Assembly (NCBI GenBank): GCA_016880655.1
Contig: JAEHDA010000141.1
Coordinates: 1 to 32,253, forward strand
Source: Rhodocyclaceae bacterium
Lineage (GTDB): Bacteria; Pseudomonadota; Gammaproteobacteria; Burkholderiales; Rhodocyclaceae
Length of the DNA stretch: 32,253 nucleotides
Reading direction: 5' to 3'
In this document: positions 19,369 through 28,152 of the stretch, one piece after another
Numbering within the stretch: the stretch's first letter is position 1
How the letters are laid out: each line of letters starts with the position of its first letter
Program-made: the position numbers and the translations under genes
Notes under the pieces: model-generated
What the model was told of the DNA's origin: nothing
Seen by the model: the letters and a program-made list of their open reading frames with translations, nothing else
Database searches by the model: none

Positions 19369-19965
19369 ATGAGTTGTGACGAAAAAGTGGATTGCGGGCG
19401 TCGTCGTCTGCTGGTTGCCACCGCAGCAGCCGGCGGAGCTGCTGGCGTCGTCGCCGTCGTGCCGTTCGTCGCCAGCATGCTTCCCTCCGAGCGGGCCAAA
19501 TCCGCAGGCGCTCCCGTTGAGGCCGATATCAGCAAGCTGGCTCCCGGCGAAATGATGACCGTCGAATGGCGCGGCAAGCCGGTCTGGATCATCCGTCGGA
19601 CCAAGGAAATGCTGGATCAGCTTGCCAAGCTCGATGAGAAGCTGGCCGATCCGGCGTCCGACAAGCAAATGCAGCCGGAGTATTGCAGGAACGGCTACCG
19701 CTCCATCAAGCCCGAGATCATGGTTGCGGTCGGTATCTGCACCCACTTGGGCTGCTCGCCGACCGAGAAATTCAGGACCGGTGCCGAATCGGGCATCGAC
19801 CCCGACTGGGCCGGTGGTTTCCTTTGTCCTTGCCATGGCTCCACATTCGATCTGGCCGGTCGTGTCTACAAGAGCAAACCTGCACCGGACAACTTGGAAG
19901 TTCCGCCGCACAGGTATCTCAGCGACGCCAGGATCGTCATTGGTGAAGACACCAAGGGAGCGTAA
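19369..19965 (+). CDS. petA: Ubiquinol-cytochrome c reductase iron-sulfur (Rieske) subunit
   Basis: RRRLLVATAAAGGAAGV membrane anchor; Rieske motifs CTHLGC and CPCHGS. Confidence 0.97.
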   Translation: MSCDEKVDCGRRRLLVATAAAGGAAGVVAVVPFVASMLPSERAKSAGAPVEADISKLAPGEMMTVEWRGKPVWIIRRTKEMLDQLAKLDEKLADPASDKQMQPEYCRNGYRSIKPEIMVAVGICTHLGCSPTEKFRTGAESGIDPDWAGGFLCPCHGSTFDLAGRVYKSKPAPDNLEVPPHRYLSDARIVIGEDTKGA

Positions 19966-19968
19966 GGC

Positions 19969-21270
19969 ATGGCGGCCAGCAACTACGAGAAGTTCAAGTC
20001 CGACGGCACGATGCTTGGCAATCTGACCGAGTGGGTTGATGCCCGTTTCCCGCTGACGTCGATGTGGAAGGCGCATCTGTCGGAGTACTACGCGCCGAAG
20101 AACTTCAATTTCTGGTACTTCTTTGGCTCCCTGGCGCTGCTGGTCCTGGTGATCCAGATCGTTACCGGCATCTTCCTGGTCATGCACTACAAGCCGGATG
20201 CCTCGCTTAATGCCTCCGGCGTGCCGGTCGCATTCGCCAGCGTCGAGTACATCATGCGCGACGTGCCGTGGGGCTGGCTGATCCGCTACATGCACTCCAC
20301 GGGCGCCTCGGCGTTCTTCATCGTCGTCTACCTGCACATGTTCCGCGGTCTGATTTACGGATCGTTCCGCAAGCCGCGCGAATTGACGTGGCTGTTCGGC
20401 GTCATGATCTTCCTGGCGCTGATGGCCGAGGCCTTTGCCGGCTACCTGTTGCCGTGGGGACAGATGTCGTACTGGGGCGCTCAGGTGATTCTGAACCTGT
20501 TCTCGGCGATCCCATTCATCGGCAACGATCTGGCAACCTGGATTCGCGGCGATTTCGTCATCGGCGATTCGACCCTGAACCGGATGTTCTCGTTCCACGT
20601 CATCGCCATTCCTCTGGTGTTGGTCGGTCTGGTTGCGGCGCACATCCTCGCGCTGCACGAAACCGGGTCGAACAACCCCGACGGTGTCGAGATCAAGAAG
20701 AGGAAGGACGAGCGCGGCATCCCGCTCGATGGCATTCCCTTCCATCCCTACTACACGGTCAAGGACTTGGTCGGTGTGGTCGTTTTCCTGATGGTGTTCT
20801 CGGTCATCCTGTTCTTCATGCCCGAGGGCGGTGGCTACTTCCTCGAGTACAACAACTTCATACCGGCCGATCCGATGGTGACGCCGCAGCACATCGCGCC
20901 GGTCTGGTATTTCACGCCTTACTACTCGTTGCTGCGTGCCGTCACTTTCCCGCTGTTCGGCATCGATGCCAAGTTCTGGGGCGTCGTTGCCATGGGTGCC
21001 GGCGTGGTCATCTTCGCATTCCTGCCGTGGCTGGACCGCAGCCCGGTCAAGTCGATCCGCTATCGCGGACCGATTTTCAAGGTGTTCCTGGCAATCTGGG
21101 TGATCTGCTTCTTCATTCTTGGCTACTTGGGTGTGCAGGCGCCGACGCCGGGTCGTACCCTGGTGTCGCAAATCTGCACCGTGATCTACTTCGCCTTCTT
21201 CCTGACCATGCCGGTTTGGTCGAAGCTCGACAAGTGCCAGCCCGAACCGGATAGGGTGACTTTCAGATGA
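19969..21270 (+). CDS. petB: Cytochrome b (bc1 complex)
   Basis: WNFWYFFGSLALLVLVIQIVTGIFLVMHYKPD-like N-terminus, GYLLPWGQMSYWGAQVI, PEWYFTPYYSLLRA-like region. Confidence 0.96.
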   Translation: MAASNYEKFKSDGTMLGNLTEWVDARFPLTSMWKAHLSEYYAPKNFNFWYFFGSLALLVLVIQIVTGIFLVMHYKPDASLNASGVPVAFASVEYIMRDVPWGWLIRYMHSTGASAFFIVVYLHMFRGLIYGSFRKPRELTWLFGVMIFLALMAEAFAGYLLPWGQMSYWGAQVILNLFSAIPFIGNDLATWIRGDFVIGDSTLNRMFSFHVIAIPLVLVGLVAAHILALHETGSNNPDGVEIKKRKDERGIPLDGIPFHPYYTVKDLVGVVVFLMVFSVILFFMPEGGGYFLEYNNFIPADPMVTPQHIAPVWYFTPYYSLLRAVTFPLFGIDAKFWGVVAMGAGVVIFAFLPWLDRSPVKSIRYRGPIFKVFLAIWVICFFILGYLGVQAPTPGRTLVSQICTVIYFAFFLTMPVWSKLDKCQPEPDRVTFR

Positions 21271-21977
21271 AGAAGCTGCTCGCCTCTGTTGTCATGGCGC
21301 CAGTGCTGGCCTTTGCCTCCGGCGCCGAGGTGCACCTGGACAGGGCACCCGATCGTTCGCGCGACACGGCGGCCCTCCAGAATGGTGCCAAGGTGTTCGT
21401 CAACTACTGCCTGAGCTGCCATTCCGCTTCCTACATGCGTTACAACCGCCTGAAGGACATCGGCCTATCCGACGACCAGGTACGGGAAAACCTGTTATTC
21501 ACCGCCGACAAGGTTGGTGAGCCGATGAAGATCTCAATGCAGCGCGCCGAGGCCAAGCAATGGTTCGGTGCCGCGCCTCCGGATTTGACCGTGATCGCCC
21601 GTGCCCGCGCTTCCGAGTTCGGTTCCGGTTCCGACTGGCTCTATACGTACCTGCGCACGTTCTATCGCGACGAAACGCGCCCGACCGGCTGGAACAACGT
21701 CGCGTTCTCCAACGTCGGCATGCCTCACGTCTTGTGGGAATTGCAGGGCGAGCAGGTGATGGGTGATGATCACCATCTCAAGCTGGTCAAGCCCGGCAAG
21801 TTGAAACCGGAGGAATACGATGCCTTGGTTGCTGATCTGGTTGGTTTCCTGAAGTATATGGGCGAGCCGGTCGGTGAATTCCGCAAGAACCTCGGTATTG
21901 CTGTCCTGATCGTCTTGTCTCTTCTCTTCGTTCTTTCCTACGCGCTCAAGCGCGAATTCTGGAAAGACATTCACTAA
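21267..21977 (+). CDS. petC: Cytochrome c1
   Basis: Signal peptide; NYCLSCHSASYMRYNRL haem motif; GAAPPDLTVIARARASEFGSGSDWLYTYLRTFYRDETRPTGWNN; C-terminal TM anchor. Confidence 0.97.
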   Translation: MKKLLASVVMAPVLAFASGAEVHLDRAPDRSRDTAALQNGAKVFVNYCLSCHSASYMRYNRLKDIGLSDDQVRENLLFTADKVGEPMKISMQRAEAKQWFGAAPPDLTVIARARASEFGSGSDWLYTYLRTFYRDETRPTGWNNVAFSNVGMPHVLWELQGEQVMGDDHHLKLVKPGKLKPEEYDALVADLVGFLKYMGEPVGEFRKNLGIAVLIVLSLLFVLSYALKREFWKDIH

Positions 21978-22078
21978 TCTTGCCAACGCCAATGTTGCAT
22001 ATGGGGCATCGAGAAATGAGCGCACCACTCGTCCGCAAAGTGGTACGAGATGCCGATTACTCCTGGGGTACGAGTGCC

Positions 22079-22675
22079 ATGATGAATCTGTACTCGGGTA
22101 CTACCTGCCCGTTCAGCCATCGCTGCCGGATCGTCCTGTACGAAAAGCAGATGGATTTCCAGGTGATCGACGTCGATTTGTTCAACAAGCCGGAAGACAT
22201 CGCCGTCATCAACCCGTACAACCGGGTGCCGGTACTTGTCGACCGTGATCTGGTGCTCTACGAGGCGAACATCATCAACGAGTACATTGATGAGCGCTTC
22301 CCGCATCCGCAATTGATGCCGCCGGATCCGCAGACGCGCGCACGGGCGCGCCAGCTCCTGTTTACGATGGAGCAAGAGTTGTTCAGCTACATCGACCCGC
22401 TGGAGAAGAATGCCAAGTCGGCCGACAAGTCGCGGGCTCATGTGCGTGATCGACTGACCGAACTCGCACCGATGTTCGGCAAGCAGAAGCACATGCTGGG
22501 CGACGAGTTTTCCATGCTCGATGTGGCCATCGCGCCGCTCCTCTGGCGTCTCGATCACTACGGCATCGAATTGCCGAAGGCTGCGGCTCCGCTGATGAAA
22601 TACGCCGAGCGCATTTTCTCGCGCCAGGGATTCATAGATGCGCTGACTCCGTCCGAGAAGGTGATGCGCCGCTAA
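22079..22675 (+). CDS. sspA: Stringent starvation protein A (GST-fold)
   Basis: MMNLYSGTTCPFSHRCRIVLYEKQMDFQVIDVDL...NPYNRVPVLVDRDLVLYEANIINEYIDERFPHPQLMP; start chosen at Met-Met rather than the ORF-track 21980. Confidence 0.94.
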   Translation: MMNLYSGTTCPFSHRCRIVLYEKQMDFQVIDVDLFNKPEDIAVINPYNRVPVLVDRDLVLYEANIINEYIDERFPHPQLMPPDPQTRARARQLLFTMEQELFSYIDPLEKNAKSADKSRAHVRDRLTELAPMFGKQKHMLGDEFSMLDVAIAPLLWRLDHYGIELPKAAAPLMKYAERIFSRQGFIDALTPSEKVMRR

Positions 22676-22701
22676 GGCGTGTCATCGCGGATAGCGGCGT
22701 C

Positions 22702-23121
22702 ATGACTTCGACCAAGCCCTACTTCGTGCGTGCCATTTTTGAATGGTGCATCGATCAAGGGCTTACCCCCTACGTCACCGTCGTCGCAGGGCCAAATACC
22801 CGTGTCCCTCGGGAGTTTGTCAAGGAAGGTCAGATCGTCCTCAATATCGGACCGGACGCGACCAACCAGCTCCTCCTCGGCAACGAGGAGATCACGTTTC
22901 AGGCGCGCTTCAACGGCGTCGCATTTCCCGTCGTTGTCCCCATCGAGTCGGTGGCGGCAATCTACGCCAAGGAAAACGGGCAGGGCATGGCCTTCGATTT
23001 CGCTGCGACGACCGGCGCGGTTGATGAGGAAGGGTCCGCTGACGACGGGGTCGTTTCAGACGCCCCTGTCGAGCCGCCGCCCGCGCCTTCCGGCCGGCCG
23101 CATCTGACACGCGTCAAGTAA
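22702..23121 (+). CDS. sspB: ClpXP protease specificity-enhancing factor SspB
   Basis: KPYFVRAIFEWCIDQGLTPYVTV, VLNIGPDATNQLLLGNEEITFQARFNGV, VAAIYAKENGQGMAF; directly follows sspA. Confidence 0.95.
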   Translation: MTSTKPYFVRAIFEWCIDQGLTPYVTVVAGPNTRVPREFVKEGQIVLNIGPDATNQLLLGNEEITFQARFNGVAFPVVVPIESVAAIYAKENGQGMAFDFAATTGAVDEEGSADDGVVSDAPVEPPPAPSGRPHLTRVK

Positions 23122-23151
23122 CCCCGCACGAAGCCGTTGTGGCAGGGCGCT

Positions 23152-23227
23152 TGGCGCCCCGGAGACGAATCGAACGTCCGACCTACCCCTTAGGAGGGGG
23201 TCGCTCTATCCACTGAGCTACCGGGGC
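23152..23227 (-). tRNA. tRNA-Arg (anticodon CCT)
   Basis: Reverse complement GCCCCGGTAGCTCAGTGGATAGAGC-GACCCCCTCCTAAGGGGTAGGTCGGACGTTCGATTCGTCTCCGGGGCGCCA; loop CTCCTAA; CCA encoded. Confidence 0.95.
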
Positions 23228-23241
23228 GATGGGGCGCCATT

Positions 23242-24096
23242 CTAGCCGTTCTTGGGCGGATTGTCGGTGGCCGGTCCCGGCGTATCAAGGCCAAGTTTCT
23301 GCATCAGGCTCGCGTGGCTGATGTGCAGCAGATCCTCGATCGCGGCATAGTCGTCAGGCAGCGCCGCGTCGTCCCAGCCATTGGCGGAGTGGCGGGCCAA
23401 GTCGACGGCCAGCGTGACGTTGCGCACCCTGGGGCTACCCGCATTCTTGCGATCCATTAGCGTCGTTAGCAACTCGGGCAGGTGCCAAGCTTGCGTGAGT
23501 TCCAGTTGTAGCGCGGGCAGGGTGATGTTGTAGACAATTTGTTGCGCAGTGATGCTGCGCAGGGTCCGATCCTTGGCTTGCATGTCTCGGACCTGCAGTG
23601 CGAGCATCGGTGCGAAACACCACATCAGAACCTCCGCAACGTCGTACAGCAGCGTTGCAACCGTGATTTCGTCGACGTCGAGGTCGTGTCGATTGATGGC
23701 CCAGTCACGTGCCCAATGCGACGCATGTCGCGCCCGCGACATGACCTTGAGCAAACCCAGCAGCGCTTTCGGATAAGGTTTGAGGCTGTCCTCGACCAGT
23801 GGCAGGTTCTGAAACTCGCGGAAGAACGGCTCGATGCCGATCATCATCAATGCCCGCTCGATCGTGGTGATGTCGGCATTCTGGCTCTTGCGTCGATGGC
23901 TTTCGATGTAGGCCAATACGCGCAGCGTCATCAGCGGATCCTGTAGGATCACCGATGAGAGTACTCGACCATTGACGAACTCGGCGTTGCCGCGCAACTT
24001 CTCGAGCTCGATTACGGTGTGCCGCAACACCGGCAATTGCGCCTGGCGGAAATAAGCCACCCAACTGTCGAGACTGGCGTAAGGAACGTCGACCAT
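23242..24096 (-). CDS. HDOD-domain protein
   Basis: LPVLRHTVIELEKLRGNAEFVNGRVLSSVILQDPLMTLRVLAYIESHRR...IERALMMIG...ATLLYDVAEVLMW; start assigned at MVDVPYASLDSW. Confidence 0.85.
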   Translation of the reverse strand: MVDVPYASLDSWVAYFRQAQLPVLRHTVIELEKLRGNAEFVNGRVLSSVILQDPLMTLRVLAYIESHRRKSQNADITTIERALMMIGIEPFFREFQNLPLVEDSLKPYPKALLGLLKVMSRARHASHWARDWAINRHDLDVDEITVATLLYDVAEVLMWCFAPMLALQVRDMQAKDRTLRSITAQQIVYNITLPALQLELTQAWHLPELLTTLMDRKNAGSPRVRNVTLAVDLARHSANGWDDAALPDDYAAIEDLLHISHASLMQKLGLDTPGPATDNPPKNG

Positions 24097-24208
24097 GGCG
24101 ATTATGTCTATCTCAGGCCAGTATTGAAGAAGTTCGATTCTCGCATTATTGGCAGTTGAGCCGGCGTATTGAATGCAGATAGGGAAGGAAAAGAAGTACT
24201 TGCCGGGC

Positions 24209-24237
24209 TTGATGTATTCGGGGTAAATCGATAAAAT
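24209..24237 (+). promoter_or_regulatory. Candidate sigma70-type promoter for rpsF (TTGATG - 17 bp - TAAAAT)
   Basis: -35 at 24209-24214, -10 at 24232-24237, spacing 17. Confidence 0.65.
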
Positions 24238-24253
24238 CGCCGGCTTTTCACAA

Positions 24254-24300
24254 CCTTGCTCCACCCGACCAGCATGCGGGGGGGCTTTAACCACAAGGAG
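24254..24300 (+). promoter_or_regulatory. Structured rpsF 5' leader, candidate S6:S18 ribosomal-protein leader
   Basis: Nested pairing CCTTG/CAAGG (includes the SD), GCTCC/GGGGC, CCCG/CGGG with a small bulge; immediately upstream of rpsF-priB-rpsR. Confidence 0.55.
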
Positions 24301-24305
24301 ATCGC

Positions 24306-24680
24306 ATGCGACATTACGAAATCGTCTTCATCGTCCACCCGGACCAGTCGGAGCAGGTTCCGGCCATGATCGAGCGCTACAAGACGCTCGTTACCAGCCA
24401 TGGTGGCGCGATTCATCGGCTGGAAGACTGGGGGCGTCGTCAGCTCGCCTATCCGATCCAGAAGATGCACAAGGCCCACTACGTTCTGATGAACATCGAA
24501 GCGGATGGCGCCACGCTTGCCGAACTCGAGAATTCGTTCAAGTTCAACGATGCCGTCCTCCGGCACCTGACGGTCAAGATGACCAAGGCAGTCTCTGCGC
24601 CCTCGCCGATGATGAAGGACGAAAAGGCGAAGTCGTTGGCATCGGTCGAGGCAAGGCCGGAGGCAGCCGCTGCCGCTTGA
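24306..24680 (+). CDS. rpsF: 30S ribosomal protein S6
   Basis: [29 protein letters not shown]...[30 protein letters not shown]. Confidence 0.97.
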   Translation: MRHYEIVFIVHPDQSEQVPAMIERYKTLVTSHGGAIHRLEDWGRRQLAYPIQKMHKAHYVLMNIEADGATLAELENSFKFNDAVLRHLTVKMTKAVSAPSPMMKDEKAKSLASVEARPEAAAAA

Positions 24681-25014
24681 GACTCCCGGTGCGGCGGCGA
24701 ACCGGATCGAGTTCTCCGGTGAACTGCTGTCGAGAGGCGCATTGCGCAGCACACCTGCCGGTGTCCACGTCGTCGAGTTCAGCGTCGGTCATGTATCCGA
24801 CCGGGAAGAGGCGGGGACGATGCGAAGGGTGGAGTGCGAGATGAACTGCGTGGCGATGGGCCCTGTTGCCAGTCTGATTGACTTGGCGGCGCTGGGTGCC
24901 AAATTGGCTGTCACCGGATTTGTCGCCGCCAAGAGCCTCAAGAACCGAACTCCCGTGCTGCATGTGAAGAATATCGAATTTCAGGAAGGAAACGAAAATG
25001 GCTTTCAAACCTAA
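24670..25014 (+). CDS. priB: Primosomal replication protein N (PriB)
   Basis: Frame [55 protein letters not shown]...[24 protein letters not shown] fits the PriB OB-fold; between rpsF and rpsR; CTG start at 24670 with GGAGG at 24659-24663. Confidence 0.82.
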   Translation: MPLETPGAAANRIEFSGELLSRGALRSTPAGVHVVEFSVGHVSDREEAGTMRRVECEMNCVAMGPVASLIDLAALGAKLAVTGFVAAKSLKNRTPVLHVKNIEFQEGNENGFQT

Positions 25015-25273
25015 GAGCAAGATGGCGGGCAAGAAGAAGGACGACAAGGGTCGCAGCCTGTTCAAGCGCCGCAAGTTCTGTCGCTTCTCCGCCGAGAAGA
25101 TCGAGGAGATCGACTACAAGGACGTCGATCTGCTGAAGGACTTCGTGAGCGAGAACGGCAAGATCATGCCGGCGCGCATCACCGGCACCAAAACCGGCTA
25201 CCAGCGCCAGTTGTCCACCGCCATCAAGCGCGCCCGCTACCTGGCGCTGATGCCCTACACTGACCTGCACTGA
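24998..25273 (+). CDS. rpsR: 30S ribosomal protein S18
   Basis: [71 protein letters not shown]. Confidence 0.98.
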   Translation: MAFKPKSKMAGKKKDDKGRSLFKRRKFCRFSAEKIEEIDYKDVDLLKDFVSENGKIMPARITGTKTGYQRQLSTAIKRARYLALMPYTDLH

Positions 25274-25285
25274 GGAGAGTTCGCC

Positions 25286-25732
25286 ATGCAAGTGATTCTG
25301 ATGGAAAAAGTGGTGAATCTCGGCGCCCTCGGCGACATCGTCAAGGTCAAGGACGGCTATGCCCGCAACTTCCTGATCCCGCAGGGCAAGGCCAAGCGTG
25401 CTACGGAAGAGAACAAGAAAGTGTTCGAAGCGCGCCGTGCCGAACTCGAAAAGGCTCAGGGCGACAAGCTTGCCGTCGCACAAGGTGTCGCCGCCAAACT
25501 GGAAGGCCTGATCGTCCAGTTGACCCGCAAAGCGGGTGTCGATGGCCGCCTGTTCGGTTCTGTCGGCAATGCCGATATCGCCGAAGCGCTGGCTGCTCAG
25601 GGCATCGAAATCGAGAAGTCGGCAGTTCGTCTGCCGCTCGGCCCCATGAAGCAACTGGGCGAGAGCCAAGTCGAAATCGCCCTGCACTCGGATGTCGTTG
25701 CCAACATCACCGTGGTGATTGCGGCCGAGTAA
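25286..25732 (+). CDS. rplI: 50S ribosomal protein L9
   Basis: [40 protein letters not shown]. Confidence 0.98.
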   Translation: MQVILMEKVVNLGALGDIVKVKDGYARNFLIPQGKAKRATEENKKVFEARRAELEKAQGDKLAVAQGVAAKLEGLIVQLTRKAGVDGRLFGSVGNADIAEALAAQGIEIEKSAVRLPLGPMKQLGESQVEIALHSDVVANITVVIAAE

Positions 25733-25757
25733 GCGTCCGGTGTTTCCAGGACCAGTG

Positions 25758-25781
25758 AAGGGGCCGCATAGCGGCCCCTTT
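25758..25781 (+). terminator. Hairpin AAGGGGCCGC-ATA-GCGGCCCCTT, terminator/attenuator after rplI
   Basis: Perfect 10-bp stem, GC-rich, 3-nt written loop, short T run. Confidence 0.8.
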
Positions 25782-25787
25782 GCATTC

Positions 25788-26618
25788 ATGCGGGCCTTGA
25801 CGGTTGCAGGCAGCATGATGCTATGGATGGGCTTGGCCGATGCAGCAGAACCGCCTTTGCTGCTGGCGGAGCGCTATCGCGGCGGCATCGACGTCTCGCG
25901 ATACTGGGTCAGCGAGAAGCTTGATGGTGTTCGCGCCTCTTGGGATGGCCGGCAACTTCGTTTTCGGAGTGGCAATCCCGTTCCTGCGCCACAGTGGTTC
26001 GTTGCCGCGCTGCCCGGGCAAGCGCTTGATGGCGAACTCTGGCTTGGGCGTGGCACCTTCGATCAACTTTCCTCGATTGTTCGCCGCGAGCCACCCAGCG
26101 ATGCCGAATGGCGCCGAGTTCGCTATATGGTGTTCGAACTGCCCGATGCTCCCGGGACTTTCACCGAGCGGATCGAACGCATGCGACATGCCGCTGCGAT
26201 CGGCGTTCCGCCATGGCTGACTTTTGTCGAGCAGTTCCGCCTCGACGACGACAAGGCGCTACAGGAAAGGCTCGCCGATGTCGTGCGGCACGGCGGTGAG
26301 GGATTGATGTTGCATCGTGCAGATGCGCTGTACGAAACCGGACGCTCGCCTGTACTGCTGAAGTTAACGCCATGGCTGGATGCCGAGGCTCGCGTCGTGG
26401 CGCATCTGCCCGGCAAGGGCAAGTACGTCGGCATGACAGGTGCCCTGCGGGTGGAAACGCCGGACGGTCGTCGCTTTGCGCTCGGCAGCGGCCTTACGGA
26501 TCAGCAGCGCCAAGACCCACCCGCTATCGGTGCGTTGGTAACCTACCGCTATCGCGAACTTGGCCGGAACGGCATACCGCGCTTTGCAAGGTTCCTGCGG
26601 GTCAGGGAAGTATTCTGA
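25788..26618 (+). CDS. ligE: ATP-dependent DNA ligase, LigE-like, with predicted signal peptide
   Basis: Signal peptide MRALTVAGSMMLWMGLADA; nucleotidyltransferase motif EKLDGVRASWDG, LDGELWLGRG, GGEGLMLHRADALYETGRSPVLLKLTPWLDAEARV, C-terminal OB region. Confidence 0.87.
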   Translation: MRALTVAGSMMLWMGLADAAEPPLLLAERYRGGIDVSRYWVSEKLDGVRASWDGRQLRFRSGNPVPAPQWFVAALPGQALDGELWLGRGTFDQLSSIVRREPPSDAEWRRVRYMVFELPDAPGTFTERIERMRHAAAIGVPPWLTFVEQFRLDDDKALQERLADVVRHGGEGLMLHRADALYETGRSPVLLKLTPWLDAEARVVAHLPGKGKYVGMTGALRVETPDGRRFALGSGLTDQQRQDPPAIGALVTYRYRELGRNGIPRFARFLRVREVF

Positions 26619-26646
26619 CCCTGGCTTCCCAAAATACCGCCATCAT

Positions 26647-26681
26647 GGCATACTGCGTTCAACGTCTGAACGCAGTATGCC
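26647..26681. repeat. Perfect 15-bp inverted repeat GGCATACTGCGTTCA-acgtc-TGAACGCAGTATGCC
   Basis: Arms 26647-26661 and 26667-26681 are exact reverse complements with a 5-nt spacer; the ATG of the downstream regulator (26677-26679) lies in the right arm. Confidence 0.95.
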
Positions 26682-27039
26682 CGGCTTGAGTCTCTCTCCC
26701 AATCCATCCGAAGAAACCCACCTCCGTGTTCTGCGCCTGCTCGCAGGGAATCCGGAGATGAGCCAGCGCGAACTGGCCCAGGCGCTTGGTGTGAGTTTGG
26801 GGAAGACCAACTATTGCCTCAAGGCCATGTTGGAAAAGGGGCTGATCAAGGTGCGGAACTTCCGCAACAGCCAGAACAAGGCGGCCTACGCGTACTACCT
26901 GACCCCCGAAGGGATGAGGCGGAAAGCCGGCCTGACGGCTGGTTTCCTGAAGCGGAAGATTGCGGAATACCAGGCCCTGAGACGGGAAATTGAACTACTC
27001 AAGGCCGAAGCAGGGCGAATGGCTGAAACGGAAACCTGA
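26677..27039 (+). CDS. MarR-type EPS-associated transcriptional regulator
   Basis: ETHLRVLRLLAGNPEMSQRELAQALGVSLGKTNYCLKAMLEKGLIKVRNFRNSQNKAAYAYYLTPEGMRRKAGLTAGFLKRKIAEY; winged helix; next to sugar-nucleotide genes. Confidence 0.88.
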   Translation: MPGLSLSPNPSEETHLRVLRLLAGNPEMSQRELAQALGVSLGKTNYCLKAMLEKGLIKVRNFRNSQNKAAYAYYLTPEGMRRKAGLTAGFLKRKIAEYQALRREIELLKAEAGRMAETET

Positions 27040-27057
27040 TTGAGTGAGTACTAGTCC

Positions 27058-28152
27058 ATGACCGAACAACCGAAAAAGATTGCGCTCATTACAGGAGTCA
27101 CCGGCCAGGACGGCGCCTACCTGGCTGAATTCCTGCTCGACAAGGGCTATGAAGTCCACGGTCTCAAGCGCCGCACCTCGCTGTTCAACACCGACCGCAT
27201 CGACCATCTGTTCCACGACCGCCATGAACCGGGCAAGCCGTTCTACCTCCATCACGGCGACATGACCGACTCCTCCTCGCTGGTGCGCATCATCCAGCAG
27301 GTCCAGCCCGACGAGATCTACAACCTCGCCGCCCAGAGCCACGTCGCGGTCTCCTTCGAGGAACCGGAATACACCGCCAACTCCGACGCGCTTGGCGTGC
27401 TGCGGGTGCTCGAAGCCATCCGCATCCTCGGCCTGGAAAAGAAGACGCGCTTCTACCAGGCCAGCACCTCCGAGCTCTACGGCCTGGTCCAGGAAACCCC
27501 CCAGAAGGAAACCACCCCCTTCTACCCCCGCAGCCCCTACGCCGTCGCCAAGCTCTACGGCTACTGGATCGTTGTGAACTACCGCGAGGCCTACGGCATG
27601 TATGCCTGCAACGGCATCCTGTTCAACCACGAGTCCCCGGTCCGCGGCGAGACTTTCGTCACCCGCAAGATCACCCGCGCGCTCGCCCGCATCAAGCTCG
27701 GCCTGCAGGAATGCCTGTACTTGGGCAACATGAACGCCAGGCGCGACTGGGGTCACGCTCGCGACTACGTCGAAATGCAGTGGCTGATGCTCCAGCAGGA
27801 CAAACCCGAAGACTTCGTCATCGCCACCGGCGTGCAGTACAGCGTGCGCGACTTCGTCAATGCCGCCGGCGCGGAACTGGGCATGCAGTTCCGCTGGGAA
27901 GGCGAGGGAGTCAATGAAGTCGGCTTTCTGGGCAACCAGGCCGTCGTCAAGGTCGACCCGCGCTACTTCCGCCCGACCGAAGTTGAAACCTTGCTCGGCG
28001 ACCCGAGCAAGGCCAAGCAGAAGCTCGGCTGGACACCGAAGACGAAGTTCGAGGACCTGGTCGCCGAGATGGTGCGCGAAGACCTCGCCAGCGCCGAGCG
28101 CGACGAGCTGGTCAAGAAGCATGGCTACAACGCCTACGATTACCACGAGTGA
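27058..28152 (+). CDS. gmd: GDP-mannose 4,6-dehydratase
   Basis: [111 protein letters not shown]. Confidence 0.98.
   Translation: MTEQPKKIALITGVTGQDGAYLAEFLLDKGYEVHGLKRRTSLFNTDRIDHLFHDRHEPGKPFYLHHGDMTDSSSLVRIIQQVQPDEIYNLAAQSHVAVSFEEPEYTANSDALGVLRVLEAIRILGLEKKTRFYQASTSELYGLVQETPQKETTPFYPRSPYAVAKLYGYWIVVNYREAYGMYACNGILFNHESPVRGETFVTRKITRALARIKLGLQECLYLGNMNARRDWGHARDYVEMQWLMLQQDKPEDFVIATGVQYSVRDFVNAAGAELGMQFRWEGEGVNEVGFLGNQAVVKVDPRYFRPTEVETLLGDPSKAKQKLGWTPKTKFEDLVAEMVREDLASAERDELVKKHGYNAYDYHE

Noticed and set aside
19273-21171. 632-aa minus-strand ORF opposite petA/petB
   Set aside because: Antisense shadow of Rieske and cytochrome b genes
23152-23227. tRNA-Arg(CCT) as an integration site for a mobile element
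   Set aside because: No integrase, direct repeat of the tRNA 3' end or cargo seen on either side; flanks are sspB and an HDOD gene
26560-26676. N-terminal extension of the EPS regulator given by the ORF track
   Set aside because: It runs through the ligE 3' end and the inverted repeat; homology-like sequence begins only after 26677
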